From Panorpa germanica (lineage: Eukaryota; Arthropoda; Insecta; Mecoptera; Panorpidae), in contig OY783205.1 of NCBI GenBank assembly GCA_963678705.1, positions 25,721,034 through 25,785,033 on the forward strand: a DNA stretch of 64,000 bases, written 5' to 3'. The notes below the pieces were generated by a model, which did no database searches, was not told the origin of the DNA, and saw only the letters and a program-made list of their open reading frames with translations. Positions 37,498 to 50,128 of this stretch are shown piece by piece. Position 1 is the stretch's first letter, and every line of letters begins with the position of its first letter. A program made the position numbers and the translations under genes.

Positions 37498-38088
37498 GTT
37501 GTGTCTTAATTTCTATAAAAGTGTACTGATGTAGTTGGTTACTAGAACCTCAAATGTTCAATTATTTTTTAATAACTCCTTATATTTCAGGAGATATTAA
37601 TAAGAAAGTCATTTTGTCTCTTTAATTATTAAAGGGATTCAACGTTGTACAACATTCCAATTGCATGTGACATCACAACCTTGTGTAAGGTTACTAACCT
37701 TACAGCTCATAAATATCTGCTTATGTATTTATATATCAAAATATCAAATATTATTTATAGCTATTTCAAGGAACAATACAATTCCAATATTATGTCTGCC
37801 TTTGTCTATTCTTTGACTGGACTTGATTATTTGGACTACCAACAGCTACAAGACATTACCACAGCACTGACCTACTCAACAAATAACTGACGTTAAAATG
37901 CATTTCACGTCATACAAATATGGCCGAACATTTCTAGCGCTAAAACTACAATTCAAATTTTTAATTACTATATCTCCGTCAATATTTAGATATTTAATAA
38001 AATAGACACACCAATACACATTTATTAACATCAAATTCAATCAACAATTGAAAAATCGACCACTAAAAAATGAGGACGCAAGCCCATT
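37498..38088 (-). mobile_element. MITE family M, copy 3
   Basis: Same element and orientation as 2529-3153, from TGTGTCTTAATTTCTATAAA to GGACGCAAGCCCATT. The first terminus is partly lost, with only TTGTGTC left of the inverted repeat. The plus-strand frame at 37645-37890 is a by-product. Confidence 0.8.
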
Positions 38089-38732
38089 CCAAATCAAGAC
38101 AAGCAAGACCAGAAAAGTCATTTTCGTTCCAATACGAAAAGCGAATTTTCTGACATGTTCCAATACAAAATTCATGACACAGCATCAGTAGCAACAGAAC
38201 ATGCGAAAGGAAACCGTTAACCAAGTGTAAACGTGGCATGAGAATTGTTAGATGCATATATGGTACAATGTGTAAATTTGAATGTATTGAAACCTTCTTA
38301 CATATGCAAAGTGAAAATCCCAAATGACGATGCATGTAAATTGGCAGAATGAAACCACAGAAGCGGGAACAAGTACCAATGCTGACAAGGACCGATTATT
38401 GAAGCTACAACTTATTCAAATTAGTACTCGATAGTGTCTAACGGATAGGTGATGAGAAGGTCCTCTGTGAATACATGATGGAACTAACAATATTATAGTA
38501 ATTACATTATTATCGCCATTTGAATACTAGGGAAATACGTTTAGACAGTGTAATTACATGGCGGAAGTGAATGGGAGTAGATTTTGTGGGTTCACGTTTA
38601 CTAGTCAAACTGTTTAAGATATTTTAAATTATTTATCATATGATACTTGTATTATAATGTCCCAGCTGTATATTTATGATCTTATATTCTTATGATCTTA
38701 TATGTTTGGTAGTGAATTTTGTATGGCAGCGC

Positions 38733-40105
38733 GAAAACGGCTCCGTCAATGTTTTTGAAATTTGCCTATTTCGTAGAGAAAACAATTCTAAGACTTTTGG
38801 CGTCCCCGGATTTTTCCCTGGAAACCCGTAATTTTGGAAAAACTGGAAAAAAGTGAGCCCTTTGTTGCTGTATTACTTTTAATTCGTAAAAGATATGAAG
38901 TTGAAATTTTGCATGTGTATTAAGGTATTCAATGCTGACATTTCTCAAAAATTAGAAATTCAAAAATTGAAGAAGGGGAGGTTGAAGAAATTCGGGGGCC
39001 CGGTAGGGAACTTTGGAGAAAGTTAATATTCTGGATTCTAGAGTAATTAAGTATATTATTAATAAAAAAAAATTCAAAATTTCAAAATTTTATTTGGGGG
39101 CACCTTGATAACTTATTTACGAATCGAAAAAAAAAATACCAAATTTTGAAAAAAAGTTATTCAAATAACGCATAAAATAAATTAAATTAAAAATGGTACT
39201 GTGAATGACTACGCGTATGGCCATATGCTAAACAGTTTAATTTAAATACAAAATACAAAATTAAGGCAGTGGGAATGATACTTAAGTCAATAATAAATGC
39301 ACAATTGACAAATTTTGAAATGCTTATAGAAACTTGAAGATCTTGATCGACCCGATCGTTTATGTATCCATCTCTAACCTAGATAATTCTGTTATCATTA
39401 ATATTCGGAGAACAAACAACTGTAAGAATATTTCCACTGCCCTTCAAACTACCTCTAGCAGATATCAAGAAACCTACTCTAACTTTTAGGGTTGTCTCAC
39501 GTATCAAATAATACGTTGTCTAGTCGAAGTGTTATGGGGGGAGGGGAGTGGATGGGAGTTGTTCTGTCCATTCGTTATTGACTACACTTTATACAGTCCA
39601 ATCTACCCTCTCCTTAAAGGTTTTAAAGGTTACTGGAGCAGTAAGGGTGGCTAATTTAACAACCCTCACATCCTATATGTTTTAGACACTATAACGTCCC
39701 GAATTTGGATAAAAACTCCAATGATATTCACATTCGTTTTATATAAAATATATAGTCCAAATCACGATAGTTCGGCTACTAGAGTTTACCCCCGTCACAA
39801 GCGACGACTGTCTTTTGTGTGTGAATTGAATTTCATTTCAAATTTTAATTCCATTTTTCAATTGAAATATTAAACTCGTTCCATATTTATTTTACATATA
39901 AAAGCAAATAATTTTTTATATAAACTGACTAAAAAAATATATTTTTTCCATTTTCATTATTTGACCAACTTTTTTTCAAAATTTGGGATTTTCTTTTCGA
40001 TTTGTAAATACGGATTTCCAGGAAATTCAGGGAAAAATCCGAGGACGCCAATTGAAATAGGAAATTTAAAAAAAGATGCATTGAGCCGTTTTCGTCTCGT
40101 TAAAA
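38733..40105. mobile_element. DNA element with long inverted repeats
   Basis: The left arm begins GCGAAAACGGCTC near 38737 and runs through TTGGCGTCCCCGGATTTTTC to CCAAATTTTGAAAAAAAGTT near 39165. The right arm (about 39958-40105) contains the inverse of the same blocks in the reverse order: AACTTTTTTTCAAAATTTGG, GAAAAATCCGAGGACGCCAA, GAGCCGTTTTCG. The left arm is longer because of an internal insertion (about 38850-39100). Enclosed sequence is non-coding. Precise ends and any duplication are not resolved. Confidence 0.65.
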
Positions 40106-40619
40106 AACATTTCGTCACGGTAAACAAAATTCTCGTCACAAGCAACAAAGCAACAGTGCTTACGAGTTAATAAAGTTGAGTTTTCTTTTACCAGTTACCT
40201 GGACTTTACAGTAAGATAGTTCCAGATACTACTACAAAACATACAGGAAGCCAAACAACCCTTCAAAGAGATCCACAGTGACTACCCTTCGCCACCTGAT
40301 ATACCTGCTTATTCTTGCCGTTACCTTTCACATCTCCTGAACACGTGGGTCACTTGGGTCACATGGGTCACACGGGTCAATGTGTGGTAGTGTGGCATTG
40401 TAGGGGTTACACATATTAGACTTTACTAACCCTTAAAATGATGTCAAATGTAAACCCTTCAGAAATGTGACGTCACAAGTTACTCAACGAAATATCTGTG
40501 CTTTGTTTTAGTTAAGTTTAAGATTGGATTAAGTTTTTATATGTAGACGCAGAATAGTAATATTTTTAAGCGTGAATCTATCTCTGTGTTATTAGATATA
40601 GACATAATTGAATTGTGAA

Positions 40620-41465
40620 AAAATTTATTGATATTTGGACAGGACTGGTTGTATTAGGCATACAACCATATTTTCGATAATGTTTTTTGACGACACAGTT
40701 AATATATAATTATTTCTATAATTATTACATGATAAAATGACATTTGAAGAATACTTTGTGAAATTTTCATAAATAAATACCAAGAAATGAGACATTGACA
40801 GTGAATCTCCGCAGACGTCACAAAAAAGTAACATTGCGGTGCCACTCGTAACTCATCACTGCATTTTCTAAAATCGAAAAACTAAAATGTTTTCATTAGT
40901 TGTTAAATTTCTCCAGGTAGCGCTGTCGTGTTTTCGTTTTTATTGATTTTTTAATTTTTTACAGCACTTAAAAGTCAAAATACCGATCTTTAATGAAAAA
41001 AATCAGAAACTTTGTTATTTTAAAATATGTTAAAATTCAAAAATTAAAAAGAAACTCGACAGCGTTATCTCGGTATTTATGTAAAGAAAGAGTGTGCAAA
41101 ATTTCAAAAGAATCGGTCCAGTAGATTTTGAGTTAGAGAGTGCACCGACTCTGAAAAAGCTATGTGTGAGAAATCACTTTAGGGGAATGAACATAGCATC
41201 AAGAATTGATAGAGTTTATGTTTCTGAAGATAGCCCTCACTGTAGAATACTCCTTATACTATAAAATGTTTTACTAAGATCCTTGTTTTGTAGTTGTAAT
41301 ATTAAGAAATAAATGAATATCAATATAAAAAAAAAGAAACCGAATTTAAAAGTTTCAAAGTAACACGAAAACAGACCAAAAAGATGAAGCCTTAAAACTA
41401 TATATCTCCGACAGATTTACTCCAATCGACTTCAAATTTTTACACAATAATCTTAATATGTTGTA
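40620..41465 (+). repeat. Repeat family D, copy 1
   Basis: It shares long blocks with 46130-46770, for example TTTTCGATAATGTTTTTTGA, CAAGAAATGAG, GTGAATCTCCGCAGACGT and CAAAAGAATCGG. This copy carries an extra block of about 175 bases (41165-41350) ending in a short A run, absent from the other copy, which may be a retroposed insertion. Confidence 0.75.
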
Positions 41466-41489
41466 CAATAATATGAATAAATGTTCATA

Positions 41490-41921
41490 TTATTCAACAA
41501 TAGTAATTCGGTATACTGATTGAACTACTGAATCATCCTCTGATAACTCTCTTGCAGCAACAAAAAATCTGCGGTTAATGTTCTTTTCGATGTATGGATG
41601 AAGCCAATACATTTTACGTCTGATTCGTCGTCTTCTAATAAAAGCGTATGCTATAATCACATCTTCTTCATCACTTGGCATTTTCCCAATGAAGAAACGT
41701 GCTTTCTCAATGGTAAACTTCAGAGAAATGACCCTATTTGCAGCTTGTATGACGTTACGTGGACAAAACTGAGATGCAGAATACGTCTGGCTTATTTTCA
41801 GTAGAACATTTTCAATAATTTGATTGGGATGACGCTTTAAATCATCTTTAATTATAATAAAATAATATTTACATAGAACCCTACTTTCGTAGATGTCAAA
41901 TAAGAAACGAAAAGTCATCAT
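41490..41921 (-). pseudogene. PIF/Harbinger-type nuclease, N-terminal fragment
   Basis: A 143-codon minus-strand frame whose second half reads MPSDEEDVIIAYAFIRRRRI, then RRKMYWLHPYIEKN and ...VAARELSEDDSVVQSVYRI. This is the N-terminal helical region typical of HARBI1-like transposase proteins (R-rich helix, W-x-HP, then a Phe/Tyr-Arg-[IM] end). The DDE catalytic domain is missing: the frame ends at 41490 and sequence beyond is repeat family D. A truncated, inactive copy. Confidence 0.7.
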
Positions 41922-42433
41922 TTAACAGGCTACAATACAATAGAAGCACAATACGTCATCAGTGTACAAAATCAGAATACGACACAACGAAGCGAGCAAA
42001 TAACTTGAATGGCAAATCACAACAAAGATCAGTTTATTTCGAGTCAGTGATGCACAGTCACCGGGTTGAATCATGACAATAAAGACCAAAATACACTGAG
42101 TCAATGTTAGGAAAAGTTGACCACATCTGACCCAAATGAACATCAGTTTAGGATGTAAACATCAGCTAGTGACAAGTGGATTGGTAAACATTTGTCTGGT
42201 TGATTAACGGGAGATAGGGACAGGGGCAGGGGAAGGGACCGGGAGGTTCTGCTCCTGAGGGATTCTGTAGGGAATAATAGGAATCGCAATCGCAAATAAC
42301 TAATACATACTTAAACGTACACAATTGTTAAATAAACGTTTTATATGAATATGGATAAGGTAAAATTGACTTGATTTTTATTATTTAATTTAAAGGGCAC
42401 TATTTGCATAGCAACTATAAAGTTAATGGGATT

Positions 42434-43229
42434 GTTGATTGAATTTGATGTTAATAAATGTGTATTGGCGTGTCTATTTTATTAAATATCTAAATATTCA
42501 CGGAGCTATAGTAATTAAAAATTTGAATTGACAGACTTCGCAGACGCTTCCTGTTAACACCGCTTTTTTGATTGAGAAACCGAGATTTATAAGTGCAGTT
42601 GCCATGAACAGATCATTCTTGTTATCTGGGTATAATATATAAGAAAAGACAGAATAGTATTAGGGGCGATAAAAGGCTACGTGCCTACGAAGCCCAAAAA
42701 TCTATATTAAAAAAAAAAAAAAAAAATTTGAATTGTAGTTTTAGCGCTAGAAATGGTCAGCCATATTTGTATGACGTGAAATGCATTTAGACATCAGTTA
42801 TTTGTTGAGTAGATCACTGCTGCGATAATGTTTTAGAGCCGTTGGTAGTAGAAATAATCAAGTTAAGTCAATTTTTATTTTATTTAACCCTGTTACTGTA
42901 GACATAATATTGATATTTTATTGTTCCTTGAAATAGCTGTAAATAATATTTGATATATAAATACATATAGCAGAGATTTATGAGCTGTAAGGTTGGTAAC
43001 CTGTAAACTTGCCTTAAAAGAGATAGCAACTAGCTGTGATGTCACATGCAGTTGAAATGTTGTTCAACGTTGAATCCCTTTATAATTAAAATTTTAAAGG
43101 GAAAAATTGACTTTTTTAATTGTTAATATCTCTTGAAATATAAGGAGTTATTACAAAATAATTGAACATTTGAGGTTCTAGTAACTCACTTTATCAATAT
43201 ATAGTACAGAAATTAAGATATAGCCCATT
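42434..43229 (+). mobile_element. MITE family M, copy 4, interrupted by a retroposon
   Basis: Same orientation as copy 1, from TTGATTGAATTTGATGTTAA to TAGCCCATT. It is split at 42530 by a poly(A) insertion (see next entry). The 20-mer GCAACTATAAAGTTAATGG just upstream (42410-42428) also precedes copy 5, so the two share flanking sequence. Confidence 0.8.
42531..42721 (+). mobile_element. Poly(A) retroposon nested in MITE copy 4
   Basis: An approximately 190-bp insertion absent from the other MITE copies, ending in about 16 A residues and flanked by AAATTTGAATTG on both sides (left 42519-42530, right 42724-42735). Insertion with A tail and duplication indicates LINE-driven retroposition. It has no recognisable A/B boxes; it may be an unclassified SINE or a retrocopy of a small transcript. 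Confidence 0.85.
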
Positions 43230-43730
43230 ACGAGATCGCCGGTGGTTCATGCTTAAAAGAGGTTATAAGTGATCTGCGAAACGATGGTGAATTTTATCTT
43301 ATTCGTTCCTATATACACTATAAAGAAACTGATATCGATGTAGCTAGCACCTTGTTCATATTTCTCAATAAGTAGTTGTTTAGGCAAACCCATTTTATTA
43401 CATGGCAATATTTTATATTGTGTACTCTATAAAACCGGAAAACTCATTTTAAATCACTTTCTTTTACAAGTAACCCGACGAAATAAACCCTCTGGTGCCT
43501 TTCTAACAACCCTATACCACCCCCCTATCACTGAAAATTCTATTTGTATTTAAAATAGTGGCGTAGCTATTTTTGAAGATATTCTTTGTCAGTGAGTACA
43601 GAAAATATGCAAGATTCTCACAAAAAGCGATTTAGCTATTCGAGAAAATTAGTTACCTTCAAAACATGAGCTATTAAAATGCAGAATTGAGACTGTACGC
43701 GGAAGATTGGTGAAAATACTGAAAAATAAA

Positions 43731-44484
43731 CTTATCTGACTAATTTTATTTATTTATTTATTATTAATTGTGTGTGCCTTCCGGCTTTACAATCTACCGT
43801 ATTCTATTTCTTATTACATTTCATTCCTATCTTAACAATTCAACCTTAAAACTAAACTTTATTTATTTATTAAAACTAAAAAATTTATTCTAGACTTCTT
43901 CTTCTCTTGACCCTCTCTATTATTCTCCACCAGCTTATTTATTCTCCTGTTCTTCCTTTCCTTCTTACTATTTCCGCCATCCACCTCTTTCCTTCACTGC
44001 CTCCCTTTAATAGCTGGCCAATATTCCTTTCGCTCGCTACTTTTTCCTTACACTCAAACTTAATGTGCTCCAGTGTTTCGTCCTCCGCTCCGCACATTCT
44101 ACACTTTCTTTCCTCACTCTTTTCCCAGTATCTGTTTCCTTTTTCCTCATTTCCCAATCTAAACCTTGCTGTTCTTCTTATGTGTTTTATGTCTTTTTCT
44201 ATAAGGTACTGAGGCACATTATTTTCCCATAACCTCTTATATCTTTTATTGTAGTTACTTTTTTCTATTTTTCCCATTCTCTCCTGCTGTTGTATCTCCT
44301 TATCCCTTCTCCTTAGCTTCTCTTCCACACTTGCGCCACCTTCTCTTCTCCTCTCTGCCTCCTCGATCGCCATTCCATTCCTTTCAAAGTACTCCTTTCT
44401 CTTTTTTGGACCTCCTCCCCCCCCATTCTTTATGCTATCCTCTCTTATTTTCTTTAAAATTTTGCTTTATCTTATCTGACTAAT
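43731..44484 (-). mobile_element. 5'-truncated LINE with intact ORF2 C-terminus and 14-bp duplication
   Basis: The body (43745-44470) lies in minus orientation, its AT-rich 3' tail (TTTATTTATTTATT) on the left. Both sides carry CTTATCTGACTAAT (43731-43744 and 44471-44484). About 144 codons (44373-43939) encode the end of ORF2: an Arg/Glu-rich stretch, ARFRLGNEEKGNRYW, the knuckle CRMCGAEDETLEHIKFEC and NIGQLLKGGSEGKRW. No reverse transcriptase remains. The best-preserved LINE copy here. Confidence 0.92.
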
Positions 44485-44865
44485 ATAATTATGTTCTGAA
44501 ACAGAATAATTGATTTAGCAGCATATATGTTGGTGACTTAAATGTTCATCTTGAAAATTAACGGTTTTATTGCAGTATCTTTTTACCAGTGAGTCCTAAG
44601 ATAAAACGGTTACAATCAATCTGATAGAGAATTCAATTTCCTGTAATTTACGTATACAACAATCTTTTGTATATTTCATAGATATTGAGCTGCACCGCTT
44701 TAAAGAAGAGTGCTTCACCGAAGATTCTAACCGCGGATGATATTCAACAGCGAGTGCATGCGGTTACAATTTTGCACATATTTCTTAAACCCATTATAGT
44801 ATCTAAACTTATCATCTATCACTAAAAAGAAATTTTAACGTTTTATAACTTTCATTTAAGGAGGT

Positions 44866-45614
44866 ACAGGACGTTAACGTAAATGATGAAAACGTTGTGA
44901 AATTTGGAGGGTCGATACAAATAGTTAAAATACATGCTGTCTCAAAATTTAAGAGACCTAGGGTTCATAGTTTTCTTTTTATACATGATTAAAAATAGTC
45001 ATTTTCCATACAAATCATAATTTCTAGCTCAATTTCACCACATAATATAACTTTTAACTATAAAAAAATGGTGACACGGCTTTAAAAACTAAGTGTATAT
45101 AAAATAATCTTCTCTGTAACTATTGCAAAAAGATTATTATCAAAAGGATACCTATATACGAAAATATTTAAATAAAACCTTTAAGAAACAGTAAATGTAG
45201 GTTATAAGCCGGCAACGTTGCAAATGCCAATTTGAGCGGGAAATTCAAAATCGGAATAAATGTTATATAAAATATAACAATTTATTGGTCAAAGAACCAA
45301 ATTACGCATGCGTCAACACACGTAAATTTAGCGTTGCCAAATTTTTTATTAATGTTTCAAAATATTTAATTTGAATTTAAATTGAATTAATATAAATTTG
45401 ATATTAATTATAGGTAATTTTTAATTTATTAAACTATTATATGCATAAAAAAATCATTTTAACAAGCAAAAAGCAGTTTAATAGGGAATTGAAAAATTCA
45501 TTTTCAAAGATACAGTCCCAATATTTGCTCGTCCCTCATGTACTTCGTATTTTGCATTTCGTATTACCGAGAGATAAACTTTTTGCATTGACGGTACGTC
45601 CTGTACCTCCTTAA
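44866..45614. mobile_element. TTAA-flanked MITE, family A, copy 1
   Basis: 741 bp between two TTAA tetranucleotides (44866-44869 and 45611-45614). Ends: GGAGGTACAGGACGT and the inverse ACGTCCTGTACCTCC, a perfect 15-bp terminal inverted repeat. TTAA duplication is the hallmark of piggyBac-type transposition. It encodes no transposase; the minus-strand frame at 45478-45660 is incidental. Confidence 0.85.
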
Positions 45615-46129
45615 ACATTTTTTTAATAAAATAAATAGTTCCTATAGAAATGAGTTTCAAAATTATTAATTGTTTAGGTCAGTAGGTCAACATTTATCGA
45701 GTGAAGCAATCAACACTGCCAGAACAGGTTGGAACACGTTTGCTTGCTTTACAAGTTGATGATCTGCTACAATCTTTTCAAGATGCTATACCTGCTGCAC
45801 TATAAGTAAAATAAGGTTTTGTTGTCATCATATTTTCTATCCCACCGAGTTTATTATATTATTCGGTGCAAAGCGTGACAGAATATTGCCCTTGTATCAT
45901 TTACTACCCCTCTTTCCCCCCTTTCTATCATCCTAACTCTGCGTCTATTTCACAGTTTACACCACCCAGAAAAATACACTTACAAAAAGTCATATTTAAC
46001 CTTATTGTGTTTTATATTATAAATATGATATTGGAATATATACTTTATTCTAATATTATATAAGGTTTATATTTCATTACATTTTTTTTACATATTTATA
46101 TTTTTCATATATTTATGTTATAAGAGATT

Positions 46130-46770
46130 TCATTTTTGGTTGAATTGACTTATACTTGCAATATTCAATAAATTGATATCTGGAAATTTTGTAAGTGACA
46201 GTTGCTGTGAAAAGCATATTTTCGATAATGTTTTTTGACGACACAATTAATATATAATAATTTCTATAATTACTACATGATAAAATAACATTTAAAGAAT
46301 ACTTTGTGAAATTTTCATAAATAAATATCAAGAAATGAGGCATTGACAGCGAATCTCCGCAGACGTTACAAGAAAAAGTTTCATTGCGGTGCTACTCATA
46401 ACTCATCACTGGATTTTCTGAAACCGAAAAACCAAAATGATTTCATTAGTTGATAAGTTTTTGCAAATAACCCTGTCGAGTTTTTGTTCTTTATTGATTT
46501 GTCAAATTTATTACAGCACTTAGAATTCAAAATACCGATTGAGTTAGAAAATAAGAGTGTGTAAAATTTCAAAAGAATCGGTACAGTATATTTTGAGCTA
46601 GAGATGACACCGGCTCTGAAAAACGTGTTAGAAGTTTCAAAGAAAGACGAAAGCAGACAAGAGAGGTGAAGACTTAAAACTCTATATCTCCAACACTTTT
46701 TCTCTAATTGACTTTAAATTTGTATACAATAAATTTAATATGTTCTACATTATAATGAATAAATAAAAAA
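46130..46770 (+). repeat. Repeat family D, copy 2
   Basis: Collinear with 40620-41465 but without the 175-base extra block. Non-coding. Confidence 0.75.
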
Positions 46771-47954
46771 TAAAATAATTCTTACTTTTTATTACTTATG
46801 CTTCATACAATCAGAAGCATTAGAGATAAATAAGGGTATATACTTTAGCTCCCTTATTTATATTTAAATTTCAATAAATCAACCACATATTTCATTACAT
46901 CCCTTAATCCCTCGCAAGCAACATTGCGGTGAAACTTTAATAATTATTAATAAATAAATTATCACATTAATACACCTGTAAATGAACAAAACTTTGGAAC
47001 TTTTGAGCTTTTGAACAAACCTAAACCTCAAACGACTAATAAATTTGTAATGAAACCTACAAGGTGTCGTCGAACTTACTTTGTATTAACCCATTTTCTT
47101 TAAAGCTCAAAAAGCTCTAAAAGCTCAAAGCTCTGAACTTGTTACGCGTTAGAAGTTTTTGATTAATTCTCATATAATTATAACAGGGTCTCCTCTTGTT
47201 TCTCGTGCTTCAAAACACCCTTTACACTTTGTAGGTTAAAGTAAGGGGGTTAAAAGCTCGAGTAGGGTGTAATAGGGGGTTGTATTCTTGCTTTTTGGCT
47301 TCTGAGTTTTTGTGACAGCGGTGGTCTTTTACCAAACTCTCAACTAACTCTATTTAATACGTCTTTTAATTTACTTTAATATATAATTAATAAGAAACTT
47401 TAACTAGAAACTGTTTTCACTTTGTTTAATGATACACTGTTAATTTTATATACATTTATTTCGCTCATTATTAACAGTGTCTATTCTATTATTTTGTATT
47501 AACATATTGAACTATGTTTAAAATTACTTTTATCTTAAATTTATCTTACATATGTATAACACAACACCCAATAACTTCGGACGGTGACATACAGATGGCG
47601 TTACTATATGATTTATGATAGTACCAATCTTCCAGCGATACGTGTCAAAATTTCATGACTTTACGACTATTTGTTTACGAGTTACAGCGGTTTTAGAGAC
47701 GCTACTTTTTTAACTTTCAAAACACTGGTAAAATCTAAATTTCCTGTGTTGATAAAGTATTGCTTTTTAATTGTTAATTTTAGCAAGACAGTGATAGATA
47801 GGGCTATGAAATATTCTAAAGAAAGCGGCCCATGGTTCTCTTGGATATATTATTGACTTCACGGCAAATAGAATTGTATCTATATAAATATTTTCCTCGG
47901 TCCTAACAATTTCTCTCACGAACTGTGACCCACTTATAGATAAAACCAAATGAT
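46771..47954. other. Intergenic stretch, no gene seen
   Basis: Contains a low-complexity patch with repeated AAAGCTC words (47090-47140). No open frames with splice support. Confidence 0.4.
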
Positions 47955-48485
47955 TAAGGCCCTCCGCACACGAGGCGACTGGTTGCAAACCTTAGCCACG
48001 AATCTACCCGAAGCGAATGTGATTACAACTATGTTGTTAGTAAAAGAAGGAACGTGTTTACGAGTGAGATAAAACACACGGCACGAACGTAACTAATCTG
48101 ATTTTAAAATTGGTTTTGAGCATATATTCAGCGACTATATTTCTCGGTCGCAGGAGATTGTCGGTTTCATCGACAGAGATGTTTACGAATACAATTGAAA
48201 AGTATTTAAATACATACATACATACAATCAAATATAACATAATAAAATTCCCTGTTTTGCTATTGTTAAAAATTCTATAGAGTCACGATACACGGCTCGA
48301 CATGGCTCGTGCTCGTTTCGTTTCGCGTTTAGTTTGCAATCAGTCGACTCGTGTGCCTTTCCTCGTGTTTTATCTCACTCACATACACGTTCGTTCTTTT
48401 ACTAACAACAGTTGTAATCACATTCGCTTCGGGTAGATTCGGTACTAAAGTTTGCAACCAGTCGCCTCGTATGCGGAGGGCCTAA
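47955..48485. mobile_element. Harbinger-type MITE with TAA duplication
   Basis: 525 bp (47958-48482) between two TAA triplets. Termini are GGCCCTCCGCACACGAGGCG and the inverse CGCCTCGTATGCGGAGGGCC. The inverted repeat extends about 120 bases with few mismatches, including GTGATTACAACTATGTTG / CAACAGTTGTAATCAC. The 3-bp TAA duplication and GC-rich ends fit the PIF/Harbinger superfamily. No transposase is encoded. Confidence 0.88.
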
Positions 48486-48987
48486 CAATATGTTGATTTT
48501 ACTAGAGACATCTATGTGTCATCTGACACAATACCCCATTATTGTATAGCACACACACACACACATACACACAAATAAGTTTCATTCTAGTTAAAAGTTA
48601 AGAGGAGCGAACATTTAATTGTTAACACATTTTAAGTAAAAGTTAAAACTTATCTCATAATATATATAAAGTTTGTTAATTGGTACTAATCGTTTTTGAC
48701 AGTTGAAAGGAAGTTGAAGACGACAACCAACACGACACTAGTGACACCCCTCTGCCGCGGGAGATACCAGAAACACCACACGGCGTACGCGACGCCAAGA
48801 AATATCATTGTGTGGAAAAGTGATGTGAAAAACAAATGTATCATTGAAATTGTAACGCAAATAACATTGGCCTAGATTAGTTGTTATATTAGATGCATTT
48901 TTTAGTAAAGACACAGGTGTGGCAACGATGGAACGTTGTTGGTTATAAAAGTGATACAATTTTCCAATGAGTCTATAGTGTTTTATC

Positions 48988-49634
48988 GTTTCATAAACTT
49001 CAAGTGAAGATAGAATCTTAAAAGTACAACTTCTTAGTCAATAACTCCATAAAGAACAAGTAAACCGAAAAAGGTGTTACTAATAGCAACTATAAAGTTA
49101 ATGGCCTTGTATCCTCATTTTCTAGTGGTCGATTTTTCAATTGTTGATTAAAATTGATGTTAATAAATGTGTATTAGCGTGTCTATTTTATTAAATATGT
49201 AAATGTTGACAGAGATATAGCAATTAAAAATTTGAATTGTAGTTTTACCGCTAGAAATGGTCGGCCATATTTGTATGACGTGTAATGCATTTTAACGTCA
49301 GTTATTTGTTGAGTAGGTCAGTGCTGTGGTAATGTTTTGTAGCCGTTGGTAGTCGAAATAATCAAGTTAAGTCAATTTTTATTTTATTTAACTCTGTTAC
49401 GGCAGACATAGTATTGAAATTTTATTGTTCCTTGAAATAGTTGTAAATAATATTTGATATTTTGATATATATGAGCTGTAAGGTTGAGAACCTGTAAACT
49501 TGCCAGAGTTCTATCTTGAATATGCTATCTATTTTACTATGTTTCATAAACTTCAAGTGAAGATAGATTTTTAAAAGTACAACTTCTTAGCCCATAACTC
49601 CATAAAGAACAAGTAAACCGAAAAAGGTGTTACT
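48988..49634 (+). repeat. 94-bp direct repeat flanking a truncated MITE family M copy (copy 5)
   Basis: The segment GTTTCATAAACTTCAAGTGA... to ...GAAAAAGGTGTTACT is present at 48988-49081 and again at 49541-49634, about 95% identical. Between them lies a 5'/3'-truncated family M copy (about 49105-49537), plus orientation. A 94-bp duplication is far longer than any target-site duplication, so a segmental duplication or repair event joined them. Confidence 0.8.
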
Positions 49635-49674
49635 CCGATATATGGAAGATACAAAATGTGAGAAAGCGTCAAGA

Positions 49675-50128
49675 CATCAGACGGTAGAAGAAGTAGGAGG
49701 AGGAGGAGGAGCAGGAGGTAACAACGGATGTAGAGTGAGGTGAGTTGGAAGTAGAATATAACATTTCAGGAAGAGTGAGAAGGTAGTAAATTAAATTTTC
49801 ACTAAAGTTAAACTGAGTGAAGAAGAAAAGGGTGTTGCAAATAGAAACCTGCTTTACCGATGCTGAATAATACTATTGTTTGGTGCGCTATTTTAACATG
49901 CACGTTGTTTTGTCTAACTAATTGTATTTAGTACCACCATTTTCCGATAGGAGTGTGAAAGTGTGTCAAATTTAAATTAGGTTATCGGATATAGAGATTG
50001 ATAAAGTTATTTCCGTTATTGATCAAGGAACACGTTCTTTGTGTAACTTGGTTTGACACTTACTTGAGGTACTAGTTCTAGGTTATTATCCTTTGCACTA
50101 ATTCAACTACAAAATGTTTCTATTTTTG
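49675..50128. other. Purine-rich spacer
   Basis: Contains a (GGA)n-rich stretch near 49693-49720. No gene is seen. Confidence 0.5.
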
